A stretch of 64,000 bases of DNA, taken from the NCBI GenBank assembly GCA_022419385.1, contig JAJUBI010000003.1:1-64000 (forward strand), in the 5' to 3' direction. Positions within the stretch are counted from its first letter, which is position 1; every line of letters begins with the position of its first letter. Positions 44,703 through 56,006 of this stretch are shown here, one piece after another. The position numbers were made by a program, and so were the translations under genes. This DNA comes from Paraconiothyrium sp. Pb-2020. Taxonomy: Eukaryota > Ascomycota > Dothideomycetes > Pleosporales > Didymosphaeriaceae. The notes beneath the pieces are model-generated. The model did not search any database. It was not told the origin of the DNA and saw nothing but the letters and a program-made list of their open reading frames with translations.

Positions 44703-46217
44703 TCAAAGTGCTCGTGCTAACTGCGCAGTCCGACATGTAGACACTATGAAAGCCACAAACTCTCCAATGGTAGGGTTGTCGTAAACGTCCTGCGTACAGA
44801 TTTCTACACCCAACTCATCTTTTATCCGAGACATAAGCTCTACAAGCACTAGCGAGTCAACACCTAGTTCGGCGAAAGCTACATCGTCTTTCAGTGATCC
44901 GGTAGAGCAATCCACCGTAGCACCGATGATCACAAGGCTTCGAAACGCCACTTTAGTCTCATCAAAGGTACCTCTTGAATTCAATGGAGTGTGCTGCTCC
45001 GCGGTGCCAGTGTCGTAACTGATTCCACGGATGAAGATGCTGGTGGGATGACCTCGTCCCGTGCTGAAAGTCCACGTGTTTGATCGCCGGCACATATAGA
45101 TATTGCGTCCACTGATATCTGTGTCCAGATAGAAGAGATTGAGGCTGAGCTGGCAAGAACTGTTTTCTTCGTCATTGACATAACAGTGTAACTTGGCCTC
45201 CATTCGGGTTTTGCAGTCATCTCTGCCTATGCTCTCCATGAAAGTGTGTAATGGCAATGTGATCCGCAGTCCGAGGTTCGTTATATAAAAGGCAGACCGT
45301 GTGAATTCAGCATCTCGCGCAAGAGAACCTCCCTGAACAAGTCTCACCACATTCCCGGAATTTTGGAAGCACAATGGTGTGTCTGCCAGCAATCGGTATG
45401 AGGTCGATCCTGGATAGTGCCAAGCAAAGATACTTTGATCAGGCGTGCTGCGGATGATTTCTTCCTGAAGCCTCATGAAAGCCTTTTCTGGACCTTCGCC
45501 GTATAGAATGGGCATGTTGATGTCGAATAACCCCATCAAACTGTACGCACGATCCTCAGGCCTAGTCGTCTTTCTTTGAGATGCCCAGAACATACGCTGT
45601 GATACGCACGCTTGCTCAAGTCTTTTGCCCCCCGAAATATATTCTTTCGGGATCCTTGTTATCAGCGATACCGATTGCGTAAGCTCGTGATATTCTCCAA
45701 CTATTGGTTCGCCATCGCCTGGACTCAGAAGACGTTGGTAGGGGTGGGTGTATATATATCCGAGCACCGTCCAATCCTGTGCGAAGAACCGCAGGTACTG
45801 AGGAGCAAGCAACTCTTGAAGAGTCCATCCCCGCCTGAACCATCTACTTCTTGCGACCACATCGAAGTCGTCGGTGCCGCCAGGAACGTCGGAAAGGTAG
45901 ACATAACAGATGCGGGACCATTGATACCATTTGAACATCGAGTTAATAGCTTCAGACAGCTCTGCACTACTCCGCTTGTCGATGCAGCAAGAGTCTACCC
46001 ATACCCAAGCGTAACCATCCTCTTTCGCGCGGGCACAGCATTCGCTAATCTTGGAGAAACCCGCTTTTTGCTTAGCGATGTCTCGGTACTTTTCCTTCCT
46101 CATTTCCACGAAAGAGATCTCTTCTGAGCCCCATGTATGGGAGAGTATTACATAGGCTGGGGCATCGGTACCCATGAATTCCTTCAGCTCGAAAGTGTCA
46201 ACGCTGAGTAGCCACAT
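44703..46217 (-). CDS. HET-domain protein fused to a C-terminal acyl carrier protein domain
   Basis: Intronless 504-residue protein. The start at 46217 (MWLLSVDTFELKEF) is the conserved HET beginning; the frame is open 40 codons further upstream but that part is not family-like. HET landmarks are ILSHTWG (24-30), WVDSCCIDK (73-81), RWFRRGWTLQELLAP (125-139) and DRAYSLMGLF with MPILYGEG near 230-260. A beta-rich middle follows. At about 423-495 is a complete phosphopantetheine-binding domain with LKDDVAFAELGVDSL (Ser455, codon 44853-44855), VELMSRIKDELGVEI and YDNPTIGEF, closest in style to ACPs of non-reducing polyketide synthases. HET proteins trigger self/non-self cell death in ascomycetes; ACPs carry acyl chains on a phosphopantetheine arm. 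The fusion is unusual and its role unknown. No stop, frameshift or splice signal separates the two domains. Confidence 0.87.
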   Translation of the reverse strand: MWLLSVDTFELKEFMGTDAPAYVILSHTWGSEEISFVEMRKEKYRDIAKQKAGFSKISECCARAKEDGYAWVWVDSCCIDKRSSAELSEAINSMFKWYQWSRICYVYLSDVPGGTDDFDVVARSRWFRRGWTLQELLAPQYLRFFAQDWTVLGYIYTHPYQRLLSPGDGEPIVGEYHELTQSVSLITRIPKEYISGGKRLEQACVSQRMFWASQRKTTRPEDRAYSLMGLFDINMPILYGEGPEKAFMRLQEEIIRSTPDQSIFAWHYPGSTSYRLLADTPLCFQNSGNVVRLVQGGSLARDAEFTRSAFYITNLGLRITLPLHTFMESIGRDDCKTRMEAKLHCYVNDEENSSCQLSLNLFYLDTDISGRNIYMCRRSNTWTFSTGRGHPTSIFIRGISYDTGTAEQHTPLNSRGTFDETKVAFRSLVIIGATVDCSTGSLKDDVAFAELGVDSLVLVELMSRIKDELGVEICTQDVYDNPTIGEFVAFIVSTCRTAQLARAL

Positions 46218-47396
46218 GTCGCAAAGCGATGAAAATTGCACGAGGAAGTAGATTTTAGATGCCGAAAAGTAGAGTAGGATTGTGATGGTTGAAACGTTGT
46301 GCAGCTTGAGGAGGTGCAACTCAGACGTATCCAACACCCAGGAAGTCCGCTACCTGGAAGCTACGTCAGCGTACACGGGATCAGGCGGCCGGCGGCTACA
46401 ATTGGTTGGCTGTGGGGTTGCATTCGTCCCCGCTTCAGCCTGCGTATTGGCGGTGGCAGTGCTCCCATCAATGTTCCCCGCGTACTGACCGGTTCAGCCT
46501 TGCAAATGTCGAAAGTTGCATCCTGTCGGAATCGGGTCTTAATTCCTGCAGTTGTCGCTGAAAAACCATGGCGGAAGACATATCCTCATGACCGTCCCCG
46601 AACGGACGTATTAACAGCTTGACCAATATGCAGTGTCCATGGTTGAGAGCATTTACTCGACACCCTCCCAGGAGGAACGGGTGCGTAGCGGCGAATCTCC
46701 GCAAGGATAACAGCCAATCACCTTACACAGAATTAGGGCTTTTATAGGCTTTTTCTACCGTGCGAGGTAGCGTTTCTAGTCAACTATAGCAGATATAGCG
46801 TAGAGGGGATAGAAAGTACTCCATAGCCTCGTGTTAAGACCACGAGGGTAGCTAATCTTAGAGGCGTTAGATTGGTTCTCAGCCAGGAGTACTAAAGGAT
46901 GAGAGAGGGGTATTGTTAATGTGATAGTATCTTATGAAGTGTAACAAGTTAATAATATAGCCTGAGTGAATCTAAATGATAGTCTAGTAAACAGGTTAAA
47001 CCTAAGTATAGAACTCTATTCTTGTGCTCCCATCTACTTGATGAATCTGATAGTTAACTATCGCTTATGACCTATCGCTCGTCAACTATCAGTTACATGA
47101 CCGGTAGTCAACTATCGCTCGTTAATTATCAATCACGTGACCTATCTTGGCTGTTAGCTTAGCGCTCGGCGGTTGCATGCGCCCCCTCCATGCTAACCAA
47201 TCGTTAGCATGATTACGATACAAAATGAGGTCCTGACCCTCGCCTGGGTCTGTATCCTAACATCTCGGTATCATATGGCGTACGCATATCCAGCACTTCA
47301 AGATTAGGTACATTACATGATCGGGCTAATCGGCCTTCGCATTGCGCATCTTGCATTACGAGGACTCAAACCTTCACCGCTATCAAAAGCTATCCT
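46218..47396. other. Intergenic with repeat-like block
   Basis: No supported gene. From about 46730 to 47230 the sequence is AT-richer and repetitive: GTCAACTATC-type units with variants of ATCGCTCGTT and CACGTGACC recur between 47050 and 47143, and a perfect short hairpin follows at 47189. This resembles a mobile-element end, but no coding part or target-site duplication was identified. Confidence 0.45.
47189..47211. repeat. Perfect 9-bp inverted repeat
   Basis: CATGCTAAC and GTTAGCATG flank a five-base loop CAATC. It follows the tandem TATCGCTCGTT units and could be part of a transposon terminus. There is no T-tract, so a bacterial-style terminator role does not apply. Confidence 0.6.
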
Positions 47397-49868
47397 TTAC
47401 GGCCACATGATACCCTTCTTATTCAAATCCACGCCCGTCAAATCAGTATACACATCCAACGGGTAGTGCTCAGCTTTCAGCTCCCTCCTCCACGCATGCA
47501 TCCTCTTACTCAACGCCCGATCCGCGATCGTCAACTCCCTCTTCACCCTGCGCGTGCCTGTACTGTACCCATCGAGACTGCCCGCAACGCACTTGCTTTC
47601 GCCGCCAAACGCAGAGTCGGCAACCGCCTTCCAGATAGCCGTCACGTCGACGGTCATCTCCTTGGTGAAGAGTATGCGGCAGTCGGCCGGCTCGTACACG
47701 AACTGCAGCGGCGTCTCCGACTCGTCGGTGTCGCGGATGCCGTCGCGGAAGTTGACGTTGACGCTGGTTCCGGGCGCCTGGCGCTCGAAGACGTAGTTGT
47801 CCCAGTAGTCGCCGAGCTCGGTGGCGTTGAGCTTGGCTGCTTCTTCCGCGGTGGAAGTGAAGTTGGTGATGGTGAGCTCGGCGAGGTACTGGATGTAGGT
47901 CCATGGATAGTTGTTCGTGCCCTTGACGCCGCCAATGGCCTGGGTGATGCCTGCCTTTGCGCGGCCGCCGAGAGAGATGTACTTGATGCCTTCGCGCTGG
48001 CGCATCAGCTCCGAGAAGATGGTGCAGGTGGACGCGCAGTAGCCGTCTGTCACTACGACAATGTCTTCGTTGGCGAAGGGCTGTGGCGCAGAGGTGTAGT
48101 TTGCGAGCTCGCCGTAGCCATGGACCCAGATGCCAGCGGAGTTGTAAGGCGTGAGTACGTCGGACAAGTTCCAGTGAAACAGATTGGAGTAGTTGTCGCC
48201 GTGGTGCTCAAAGGGGCCGAATTTGGCTTGCCAGCTGGGGAAATTCTCATCGCTCGCGTTGAGATCGGACTTGTAGTTGAAGGGTGAAGAGATAACATCG
48301 TATTCGAGCTCATACAGGGTCTCGTTGACACTTTCGTCGACTAGCTCACGAGGTACCACATCTGCGACACGAGAGTAATACTCTGATAGAAGCTTTGTGC
48401 TCTCATGAGCACGGTATCGATCAAAAGCAGCGTGACCAATGCCCTTGGGAAACAACTGCTTGTACAGGTCGTATCCTTGGAGAATCGTGCCGCCGCCATT
48501 GGCAGACACGTCGATGACGAGCTTCGTCTTTCCGGCGGCCTTTGCCGCCACAATAAACTTCTCCGTCACTTGCTGGAAATCGACCTCGGCCGTGTCGATG
48601 CCCACGAACGAGGGGACTGAGAGCACGGCAATGTCAGAGTAGTCATCTTCCAAGAAGTACCCGCCGATCAGGTTGTGCTGTTCCCTATAGATTGGTGGTG
48701 GATAGCCTGGCGCGGGAATCGAGGTCGTGGTTGCCGCAGCCGTTGCGGATGCTGTCGAGCTCGGAACAGTAGAGTTGGAAGACGATTCTGGTGTGGTTGA
48801 AGTTGCTTGGCTGGTGAAGTACTTCTGGTACAGGCTCTCCCCATCGGTGACACCTTCGAGGGTCACGAGAACGCGCGCAACGTTGGTGTAAGTAACCGTG
48901 GTCCCGTTCTCAAATTCCAGCTCGGTCTCTGGGCCTGGATATACCTACAATATGTTAATTTTGCGATCGAAGAATATTTCCAGCATAAGCCTGCAATTTG
49001 GACAGGCATGTGCAACGGGTTCGAAGTCTGACAAGAATTGAAACATACCCATTTTCCACGTCCACTTCCAGCAAAAGTTCCAATACCCGATCCAGTGGGG
49101 CCAAGAGACACCGAAGCAAGCTCATAAAAGACATTGTTGTACAAAGCGTCGCGGTCCTGCAGAGAGCCTCGCTGCGACCAATTCTCGAGGAACTCGGTGG
49201 CTTCCTGGCCATTGATCTTGGTAATGACAGAAGGCGTGAAAGAAGCGTTGCCGTAAGACTCGGCCAAAATGTCGGCGTAAACGTAGGGCTTCGGCAGCTC
49301 CTTGCCATCAGCCGACACGGAAACGAGGGGAACCGGACGCGCCCAATTGAAGACTGTGCCTACTACATCCGGAACATATACAAAGTGGCCGTCGTGCGTC
49401 TGTTGGAGCAGAGTATATAGGTCGAATCCAAACTGGTACTGTTAGCTCTTGAAAATGCCGCAAGCATTGGACCGGGTAATTCACTTCAAATTCATTGGTG
49501 TATGTCTCGTTCTGAACCTTGGACTTGATCGTTTCTAGCCCACCCCAGACGTCAATGGCAGGCTGAATCTTTTCTGCATACTCTGCAGGAGGGTCTTTTA
49601 GCCATGCCGTGGTCGATTGCCATCTGAAATACGGTGCGACGCCTTCGAGCAAGTGCAGAGCCTCGTCCTTGTGAAGTGGCACGCTGGTGATGCAGTCGTA
49701 CGCCAACTTCGCATCGACAGAAGGTGTGGGCGTCGCGGACTGAGAGGCAACGGATGCTGCTACCTCAGCGCAAGCGGTCGACGAGTTCTGTCTGGCCTGA
49801 AGTTGCAGAGGCGAGGCCGCGACAGCGGAAGCCAGTGAGGCCGCTGCGAGGACGCGAGAAAGGACCAT
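47397..49868 (-). CDS. Secreted peptidase S41 family protein
   Basis: Three exons on the minus strand: 49868-49485, 49438-49049 and 48944-47397, 773 residues; introns of 46 and 104 nt. A signal peptide (about 1-18) leads into an N-terminal helical region and a domain with FGFDLYTLLQQTHDGHFVY across the first splice. After a Ser/Thr-rich linker (about 305-335) comes the S41 core, with LVIDVSANGGGTILQGYDL and DGYCASTCTIFSELM, where Ser563 takes the nucleophile position. The family contains C-terminal-processing and tricorn-type proteases; the fungal members are large, secreted and poorly characterised, and UstP of ustiloxin synthesis belongs to a related group. Many N-glycosylation sites fit secretion. 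The general base was not located with confidence. Confidence 0.88.
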
Positions 49869-51086
49869 GATGACGGATTGGACGGAGCGGTGGAGAAGCT
49901 CATAGAGGAGGGATTCGTCATTATATAGCTCTTCCTCGGCATCGCGCTCCCCTGCACGAACGCAGGTTCCGCAGACCAGGACGTACGCACGATTCTGTCA
50001 TATCTTTGTCGGTTTGGATCATAGCTCCGCATGCTCCTCTAAGCAATTGAAGCTACCCCTGTCGACCAAGGTTCGGCGCGAATCAACGGCCGTCGCTTGA
50101 TAGCATTAGCCCCAGCTTCCGGGTGCTCACACCTGCCCGAATAGGAAGCTGAGAGACCAACGACTCGCGATACTCGGGCCCGTCTACGGACGGAGCATCG
50201 CGTTGCATTTGAGCAAAGTGGTGGACCCTGGCTTGCATGGAAATCGTAAAGAAAAGCGGGCGTAGAACGAGATCGAATTCGTGGTGGATTCTACCTTGTA
50301 CTATCGCACAAGATATGGTATGAACGTAGTGTTAAGCCACGCGGGAAAGGCGTTGCCGGTGGTAGGCTAACACAACGATTCGGCAGATTGCCTCGCGAAC
50401 GCAATTGTTAGTGCTAGCATGGTGTACCGTACAAGCTTTCCGTCGCGGGAACGTTATCGCAATCGATGGCTTGCTCTGCGCCTTCGCGGCGGGTCGTGCA
50501 GCTCTTCCGATCGTCCTGTTGGCTTCCATAATAGCATTGGTGCAATTTTTGCGATGACGAACTTGAACTGCGACCCCAGCACTGGGAATTGTCATCGGCA
50601 CTACAGCAAAGGCGAATCCTTCAATGTAAGCAGTATGAGTGGTTTTGCGTACGCAATATCGTTATGGACGCATTGAGAATACTCAATGTTGAGGCCAAAG
50701 TAAAGTCGGAAGACGCACTTTCCGGATGCTCACGCCTGACTAAGCTCCTACTGCACTTATAGTTTACCATCCTTTACGACTTCACACTGTCGCTGTATGC
50801 AGTCTCTGGCTCCAAGGGTTAGCGGTGTTCACCTCCTGCTTCCACAACACCGTCTCTCGTATAGATGTCTATAGACTTTAGCCATGTATTTCAGCATGTC
50901 ACTCGGGTACTACCTATGGTATGTATGGTATTGCATGCAATCTAGGAACGCTTCATTGCCTGACACGCTCACAAGTTTCCTGTCATTCGCTTTTTAATTT
51001 CTGATATTTATACATGAAGAAGCGGAGCAAAAGTGGCCGCGCATCAAGCGAAGCTATTCAATTGAGCAGACAAAATCTTCCCATCT
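49869..51086. other. Intergenic without recognisable gene
   Basis: 1.2 kb with short frames only. The left 150 bases hold the S41 gene promoter (TATATA-like ATTATATAGC near 49920). Nothing else could be assigned. Confidence 0.5.
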
Positions 51087-52286
51087 CTACTCCTGCGTGT
51101 GGTGACGCTGCCACCAAGGCTGCGCATCCTCGTCTTGATCCTCCTCGTCTTCTTCGTCTTCCTCATCCTCCTCACCATCTTCATCGTCCTCATCTTCATC
51201 CTCGTCCTCGTCTTCCTCCTCATCACCAGCGTCAGCAGTAGGCTCAGGCGTAGCCTCCGACCCCGCCGCAGTCGACGATGGCTTCACGGCGTAGCTACCG
51301 CTCGGCGTGACAGCCGGGGCAGCAGGAAGACTAGGCGTCGACGCCGGCACGGGAACAGATTTACTCTCCACGATCGCAGACTGCGCTTCCTTTGCTGCCG
51401 ACGCCGAGGGCGTCGCTGAAGACTTCGCAGCACTGGCATCACATGCGCCGCCCAACGCATTCAGCGCCTGATCCTCATTCTTGATCAAGATGGACAAATT
51501 AACGCCCGCAGGGCTGGTGCAGGCGTTGCCGCCGTACTCGATGTTGAAGACGGCCTTGTTTGCGTCGGTCAGCGGCTTGTACTGGTCGCACTCGTTGTAC
51601 TCGTGGCACTGCTCGTTTACGGCGAACTGGATGACGTCGACGACGTCGGGGATGAGGTCGAGGGCGTTCTTGAGGCCGATGGCGAGGTTGTTAGCTGCGG
51701 CCGTGGAGGCGAGGAACTTGACGTAGTCGGCGTAGGCGGACTGGTCGAGGTTGAAGCCGTCTTGGTTGTCTTGCTGGGAGGGGAGTTAGCGGTGTTTGAC
51801 ATGTGGAGGATGACTTGGACTTACGAATCCGTCGACGTTGTCCGGGTCGACGGCTGTGCAGCCCTTTGAAGCTGCAAGCTCGATGCGCGTCTTCATGATG
51901 CTGCGAACGTTGGCGCTGTTGACGTTGACCCAGTTCTCGCCTTCCCAGCCCTCCAAACCCTGTCCATAGTCGCTCGATGTGAACTTGCTGGCATCCTCGC
52001 GCCAGTCCTCACGAGATCCGGCACTGAAGTAGCAGATGACTTGCTTGTTCTGGTTCTTCAAAGCACTGATGGTCGACGCCTCGTTGTCAAAGAGATCAAT
52101 GTCGATGGCAGTTACGCCCGCGCTCTCGGTGCCGGCAAGATCATCAAGATTGGTGTCCCCCTTGTTCAGAATGATATCCCACGAAGTCCCAGCGGGGAAA
52201 GAAGCGACGTCCCGACGCTGAGGGTGAGGATGGCCAGCTGCGAGACTGACGGATCCTCCGAGGGCGACGGCCAAAGCGGGAAGCAT
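51087..52286 (-). CDS. Secreted GH114 glycoside hydrolase with polyacidic C-terminal tail
   Basis: Two exons, 52286-51825 and 51773-51087, 382 residues; intron of 51 nt (GTAAGT...CTCCCAG). After a signal peptide (about 1-18) the GH114 TIM barrel reads SWDIILNKGD, AIDIDLFDNEASTI, KQVICYFSAGSREDWR, GCTAVDPDNVDGF and, after the splice, NLAIGLKNALDLIPDVVD and FAVNEQCHEYNEC. GH114 enzymes cleave alpha-1,4-linked galactosaminogalactan, an exopolysaccharide of fungal walls and biofilms. The probable catalytic acids are in AIDIDLFD and DPDNVD. The odd part is the tail: an Ala/Ser/Pro linker (about 270-340), then about 40 residues almost solely of Asp and Glu, ending WWQRHHTQE. The frame is open, so the tail is not an obvious error. 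Confidence 0.9.
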
Positions 52287-53405
52287 GATGCTAGCTCTTA
52301 ATCAAGTGAACTGAATGAATGACAATGTAGAGACTCAACTCTACACAAGAAACGAACGTAAGTAAGTAAATGAGCGACACGACGAAAAAGAACGACTTAG
52401 AGTATGCTACAGTGCAGACAGATCCCTCCAAGACATCGTGCCGGCACTCACACTCTCTATATACCTCCCGATCCGCCGGACTAGACAAAGGTCCGCAAAC
52501 CCTATGTAAAATCACCCTTATGTCAGCCTATGCACTTTTCCGGGGCGCAGCGCAACCTCAAACCTCCCTCCGCCCACATGCCATCCTTCGCTCCTCCTGC
52601 CCCAATCAAGAAAAAGGCTACGCCCACTCCATCCCGCCTTCCCACCATCTTTTCCCCCAAAAGCCCTCTGCTCCCATCCCATTACCCCAAAAAAACCCCG
52701 TTCAAAATACGCAACTAACACCCTTAAAAAGTCCGACGGATCGTGGCGTACGCTAGATTCCCCGCCCCCAATTCGTGGCATCTCCGACGCCCCTACCTCA
52801 CAAGTGGTCGTACAACCACTCACGCACTTTACCACGCGCCTAACTGCGCAGCAGATAGACAACCTCACGTAACCGCCTTCCCCATCGCTGCGCTATTCCG
52901 ATCTGCCGGCATGTCGCGTTAGCGCGCGAGAATGCAGGATAGATGAAGGTGAGGTTGATGGTGGACGCGTCCGTGCCCAAACGGCGCCCTGCCAATTTGC
53001 CGCTCGTTTCAAACAAACTGCGCGGAGCACGTGGCGAGCCCGTTGCCCATGTGGCTCGAGGGCGTGTATGTAATGCCAAGGTTGGGCCAGAAATAACCAG
53101 TGCTTGAGTGACATGCCAACGCAGATTTTTGCGGATGCATCGAAGGAATGTCATAAGCCAAGAGCGAAGCCGAGTTTTGCAAAATTACACTTACATTGGT
53201 CATTATTCTAGTATATCCGTCCAAGACGTCCATCGCCCAAGTAAATCCCTGCTTCTCCGACTCTCCACACATGAGCTCGTACATTATAGGAAAACGTGGA
53301 GCAACCATTATATTACTACCCTTTCCCCCAAGAGCGGATATCCTCCATATATAATCCACCAGACCCCAAAAAATATACTAGAAGGTGAAGTAATAAGCGC
53401 CCCTC
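52287..53405. other. Intergenic without recognisable gene
   Basis: 1.1 kb between two minus-strand genes. The stretch 52520-52820 is C- and A-rich with short plus frames lacking motifs. The GH114 promoter must lie at the left end. Confidence 0.5.
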
Positions 53406-56006
53406 TTACGAGACCTGCACAAACTGCCCGACAGAAGGCACACCGTCAACAAGAATATACACAACGTACGGCCCAGCAGGCGCAACCTTTTTGTTAGGCG
53501 GCAACGTAACGTTGATCTTCTGGTTCTTCTGTCCGGGCTTGAAGTTCGCGACATCGAGGAAAAGGTTGCGATGGCCCATGTGCACAGAGTGTGTGACGAA
53601 ACCGCCATAGTACAAAGACACCTTGACCTCCTTCGCGTTGGGCGGGGCGTAGAAGCTGATCTCGAGGGTACCTCCGTTGGCCTTTAGGTTCTTAGTCTTG
53701 AGGGCGACCCCGGATGGGCGCGTAGGGTTGCCCTGGAGGTAGGGAGGCGTGTAGATTTCGTTGCGGAACTCGGTGACGAAGGGGTTCTGCGTAGAGGGCG
53801 TAAGGATGGGTTGCTCGACGGGGTTGGAACCAGAGATAAGGAGGGTACCGTCGAGCAGGAGGAGGGCGACGCTGTGGTAGAGACGGGCAATGTCGGACTT
53901 GGGGCCAGTCGTGAATCGCTTGCCAACGGGCTGGGCCGGGTCGTAGATCAAGACCTCGAGAGCAGGCGAGCGGGCGACACCGAAACCTTGAGCACCCTCC
54001 TGGGCACCGTTGACCCAAATGACAGTGCCGTCAGGGAGCAAAGTTCCCTCGACCATGCCACGGCCCTCGGGCATGGCCTCTAGCTCCCATGAAGGGTTCT
54101 GTGCCATGGGGTTGATGCGTCCGCAAGAAGCCTCGCCAGGGGCGGAGATGTCCTGATAGGGTCCACCACCGCAAATGACGACGTCGTTGCTCCAGTTGTT
54201 CTGGCTGGAAAGAGACAGCATGACTGAACCACCGGTGTTGGGGTAGGTACGGTAGCTGCCGGGCAAGTCGGGGAGCGTGCGGACGACGTTCCCGCCACCA
54301 ACGTTAAAGATCTCAGCAGACTTGGAGACGAAGACGAAAAGATTCCCGTCATTAAGCAGATGCATAAAGGGATACATGTAGTAAGGCTGGTTCTTGGAAA
54401 GAATCTCCATGTTGGTGCTCTTGACCTTGGAAGTACCGTCGGCGTTCAGGATCTCATAGGTGGGATTGTTATTCTCGGGCTTTGAGGGGTCAAGACCGTT
54501 CAAGCTTCCAGAGGCGACGAAGATAGTGTCGTCGGGCATGATCTGGACAGATGCGTACCAACGAGCCGTGTCGAGCGAGTTTCCAGGCTCAGACCATGCC
54601 TGGCCATCAAGGGAAGCATCGGAAGCGGAGCGCTCAAGGTAGCGGATACCCTTGAACCCGTCACCAACGGTGGGATCAATAAAGTCAAGAGGAGCATTGC
54701 CGCCCAGGGAAACAAAACGGCCATCGGCCAAGAAGATGCCACCAGAGCAAAAAGCATTCGTCTTGTAGGCAAGAGGAGTAAGCTTTTGCGTTGTCGGGTC
54801 ATACTCGGAAGAGTAGGCGTATTGTCCGTTGCCGAGCTTCAATTCAGTATAGTTCTCGACCTTGTCCAAGAAGACGACCTTGCCATTCGGCATCAGACCA
54901 GCATGCATCGCGGGAACACCGGAGCGACCCAGCTTGACCAGGGTACCAGGCTTCTGGGCCGCAGGAGCCGGGCTGGCTTTGGGAGCAGGGACGACGGGAC
55001 CGTTGGTGCAAGGGCCTGATTGACATCCCTCACCGCAGTGCGATGTGGTGTTACCACAGTAGCCGTACATGGAGCAGCAAGAACCCTGAGCCCAGTCTCC
55101 GCAGACGGTATTGCCAAAGGTAGCTCCACAGCTGCCATCGGTAGTGACCTGACCAGTAGGCTGCGCAGCAGCAGAAGTAGAAGGCTTTCCAAGGACGGGT
55201 TCGCCAGACGTCGTGCTAGACGGAGGGCGCGTGGCGGAAGCACTCTGAACCGGATCGGAGGATGTCGAGGTACCGTCTGTGCAGCCGTTCTGGCAGCCAT
55301 TGGCAACCAAGCAGTGACCATCGGTGGAACCGCAATATCTACGTGCGGTGAGCACGACGTCCCTACAAAACAAGAGATGAACATACCCATATGACGAGCA
55401 GCAGCCTCCGTATGCTCCCTTGGGGTCGCAGGTGGCATCTCCAAAGTCTTTTCCACAACGACCATCATCTCGAGGAGCGGCTTCAGAAGCAGACTTGGAA
55501 ACTATAGGGGCGGCAGGAGTGGTGTTGCTCGTGCATTTGCCCGAGAGACAGCCATCGCCGCAGTGAGCCGCAGTACTTCCACACTGGTCACGTTAGTCGT
55601 GGACCAAGAACGCAGACACTATCGAAACATACCCACCCGTACTGGCTGCAGCATGCGCCGTCGTACGTTGTGCTGTTCGGGTCACACAAGAGGTTGTTAT
55701 GCGCCGGGCCGCACTGACCATCGGTGGAGTACTTTTGGTTCTGCCTCTTCGCGGAAGCACGGCCAACAAAAGACCGCGAAACTTGTTGCAGGTTGTTCTG
55801 GTTGTAGGTGCAGCTGGAGGAAATCAGTCATGGTCCCGCCGGTCAGCAGACGCGACTCACACATCGCCTTGAGCGCAATGCTGTCCCGTCAAGCACTTGG
55901 TGTCATCATGCTGAGCAAACGTGCAGCTTGGGTTGACCCAATGGAAATCGATATTGGCGGCCGCGAGGCTGGCAAAGGCGCCTGCGGTCAAAAGAGTAGC
56001 CCTCAT
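53406..56006 (-). CDS. Glyoxal oxidase (AA5) with three CBM18 chitin-binding modules
   Basis: Four exons on the minus strand: 56006-55861, 55813-55633, 55583-55387 and 55338-53406, 818 residues; introns of 47, 49 and 48 nt. After a signal peptide (1-17) come three CBM18 modules, each with the CCSxYGxCG core: CCSQYGWCG (the second splice falls right after its Trp), CCSSYGYCG (third splice within it) and CCSMYGYCG (about 262-270). The catalytic seven-bladed propeller and DUF1929 follow. All copper-radical ligands are present: Cys372 (AFCSGG), Tyr436 (RWYAS), Tyr662 and His663 (RLYHS) and His758 (FVTHSVHMGHR). The enzyme oxidises aldehydes to acids and releases H2O2 extracellularly; CBM18 would tether it to chitin. 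The ATG at 56006 is preferred over one 17 codons upstream because it starts the signal peptide. Confidence 0.93.

Noticed and set aside
42008..49868. RiPP (dikaritin-like) cluster made of the KR-containing repeat protein and the S41 peptidase
   Set aside because: The KR sites flank rather than separate the repeats, and no DUF3328 (UstY-type) oxidase, tyrosinase or methyltransferase lies between them.
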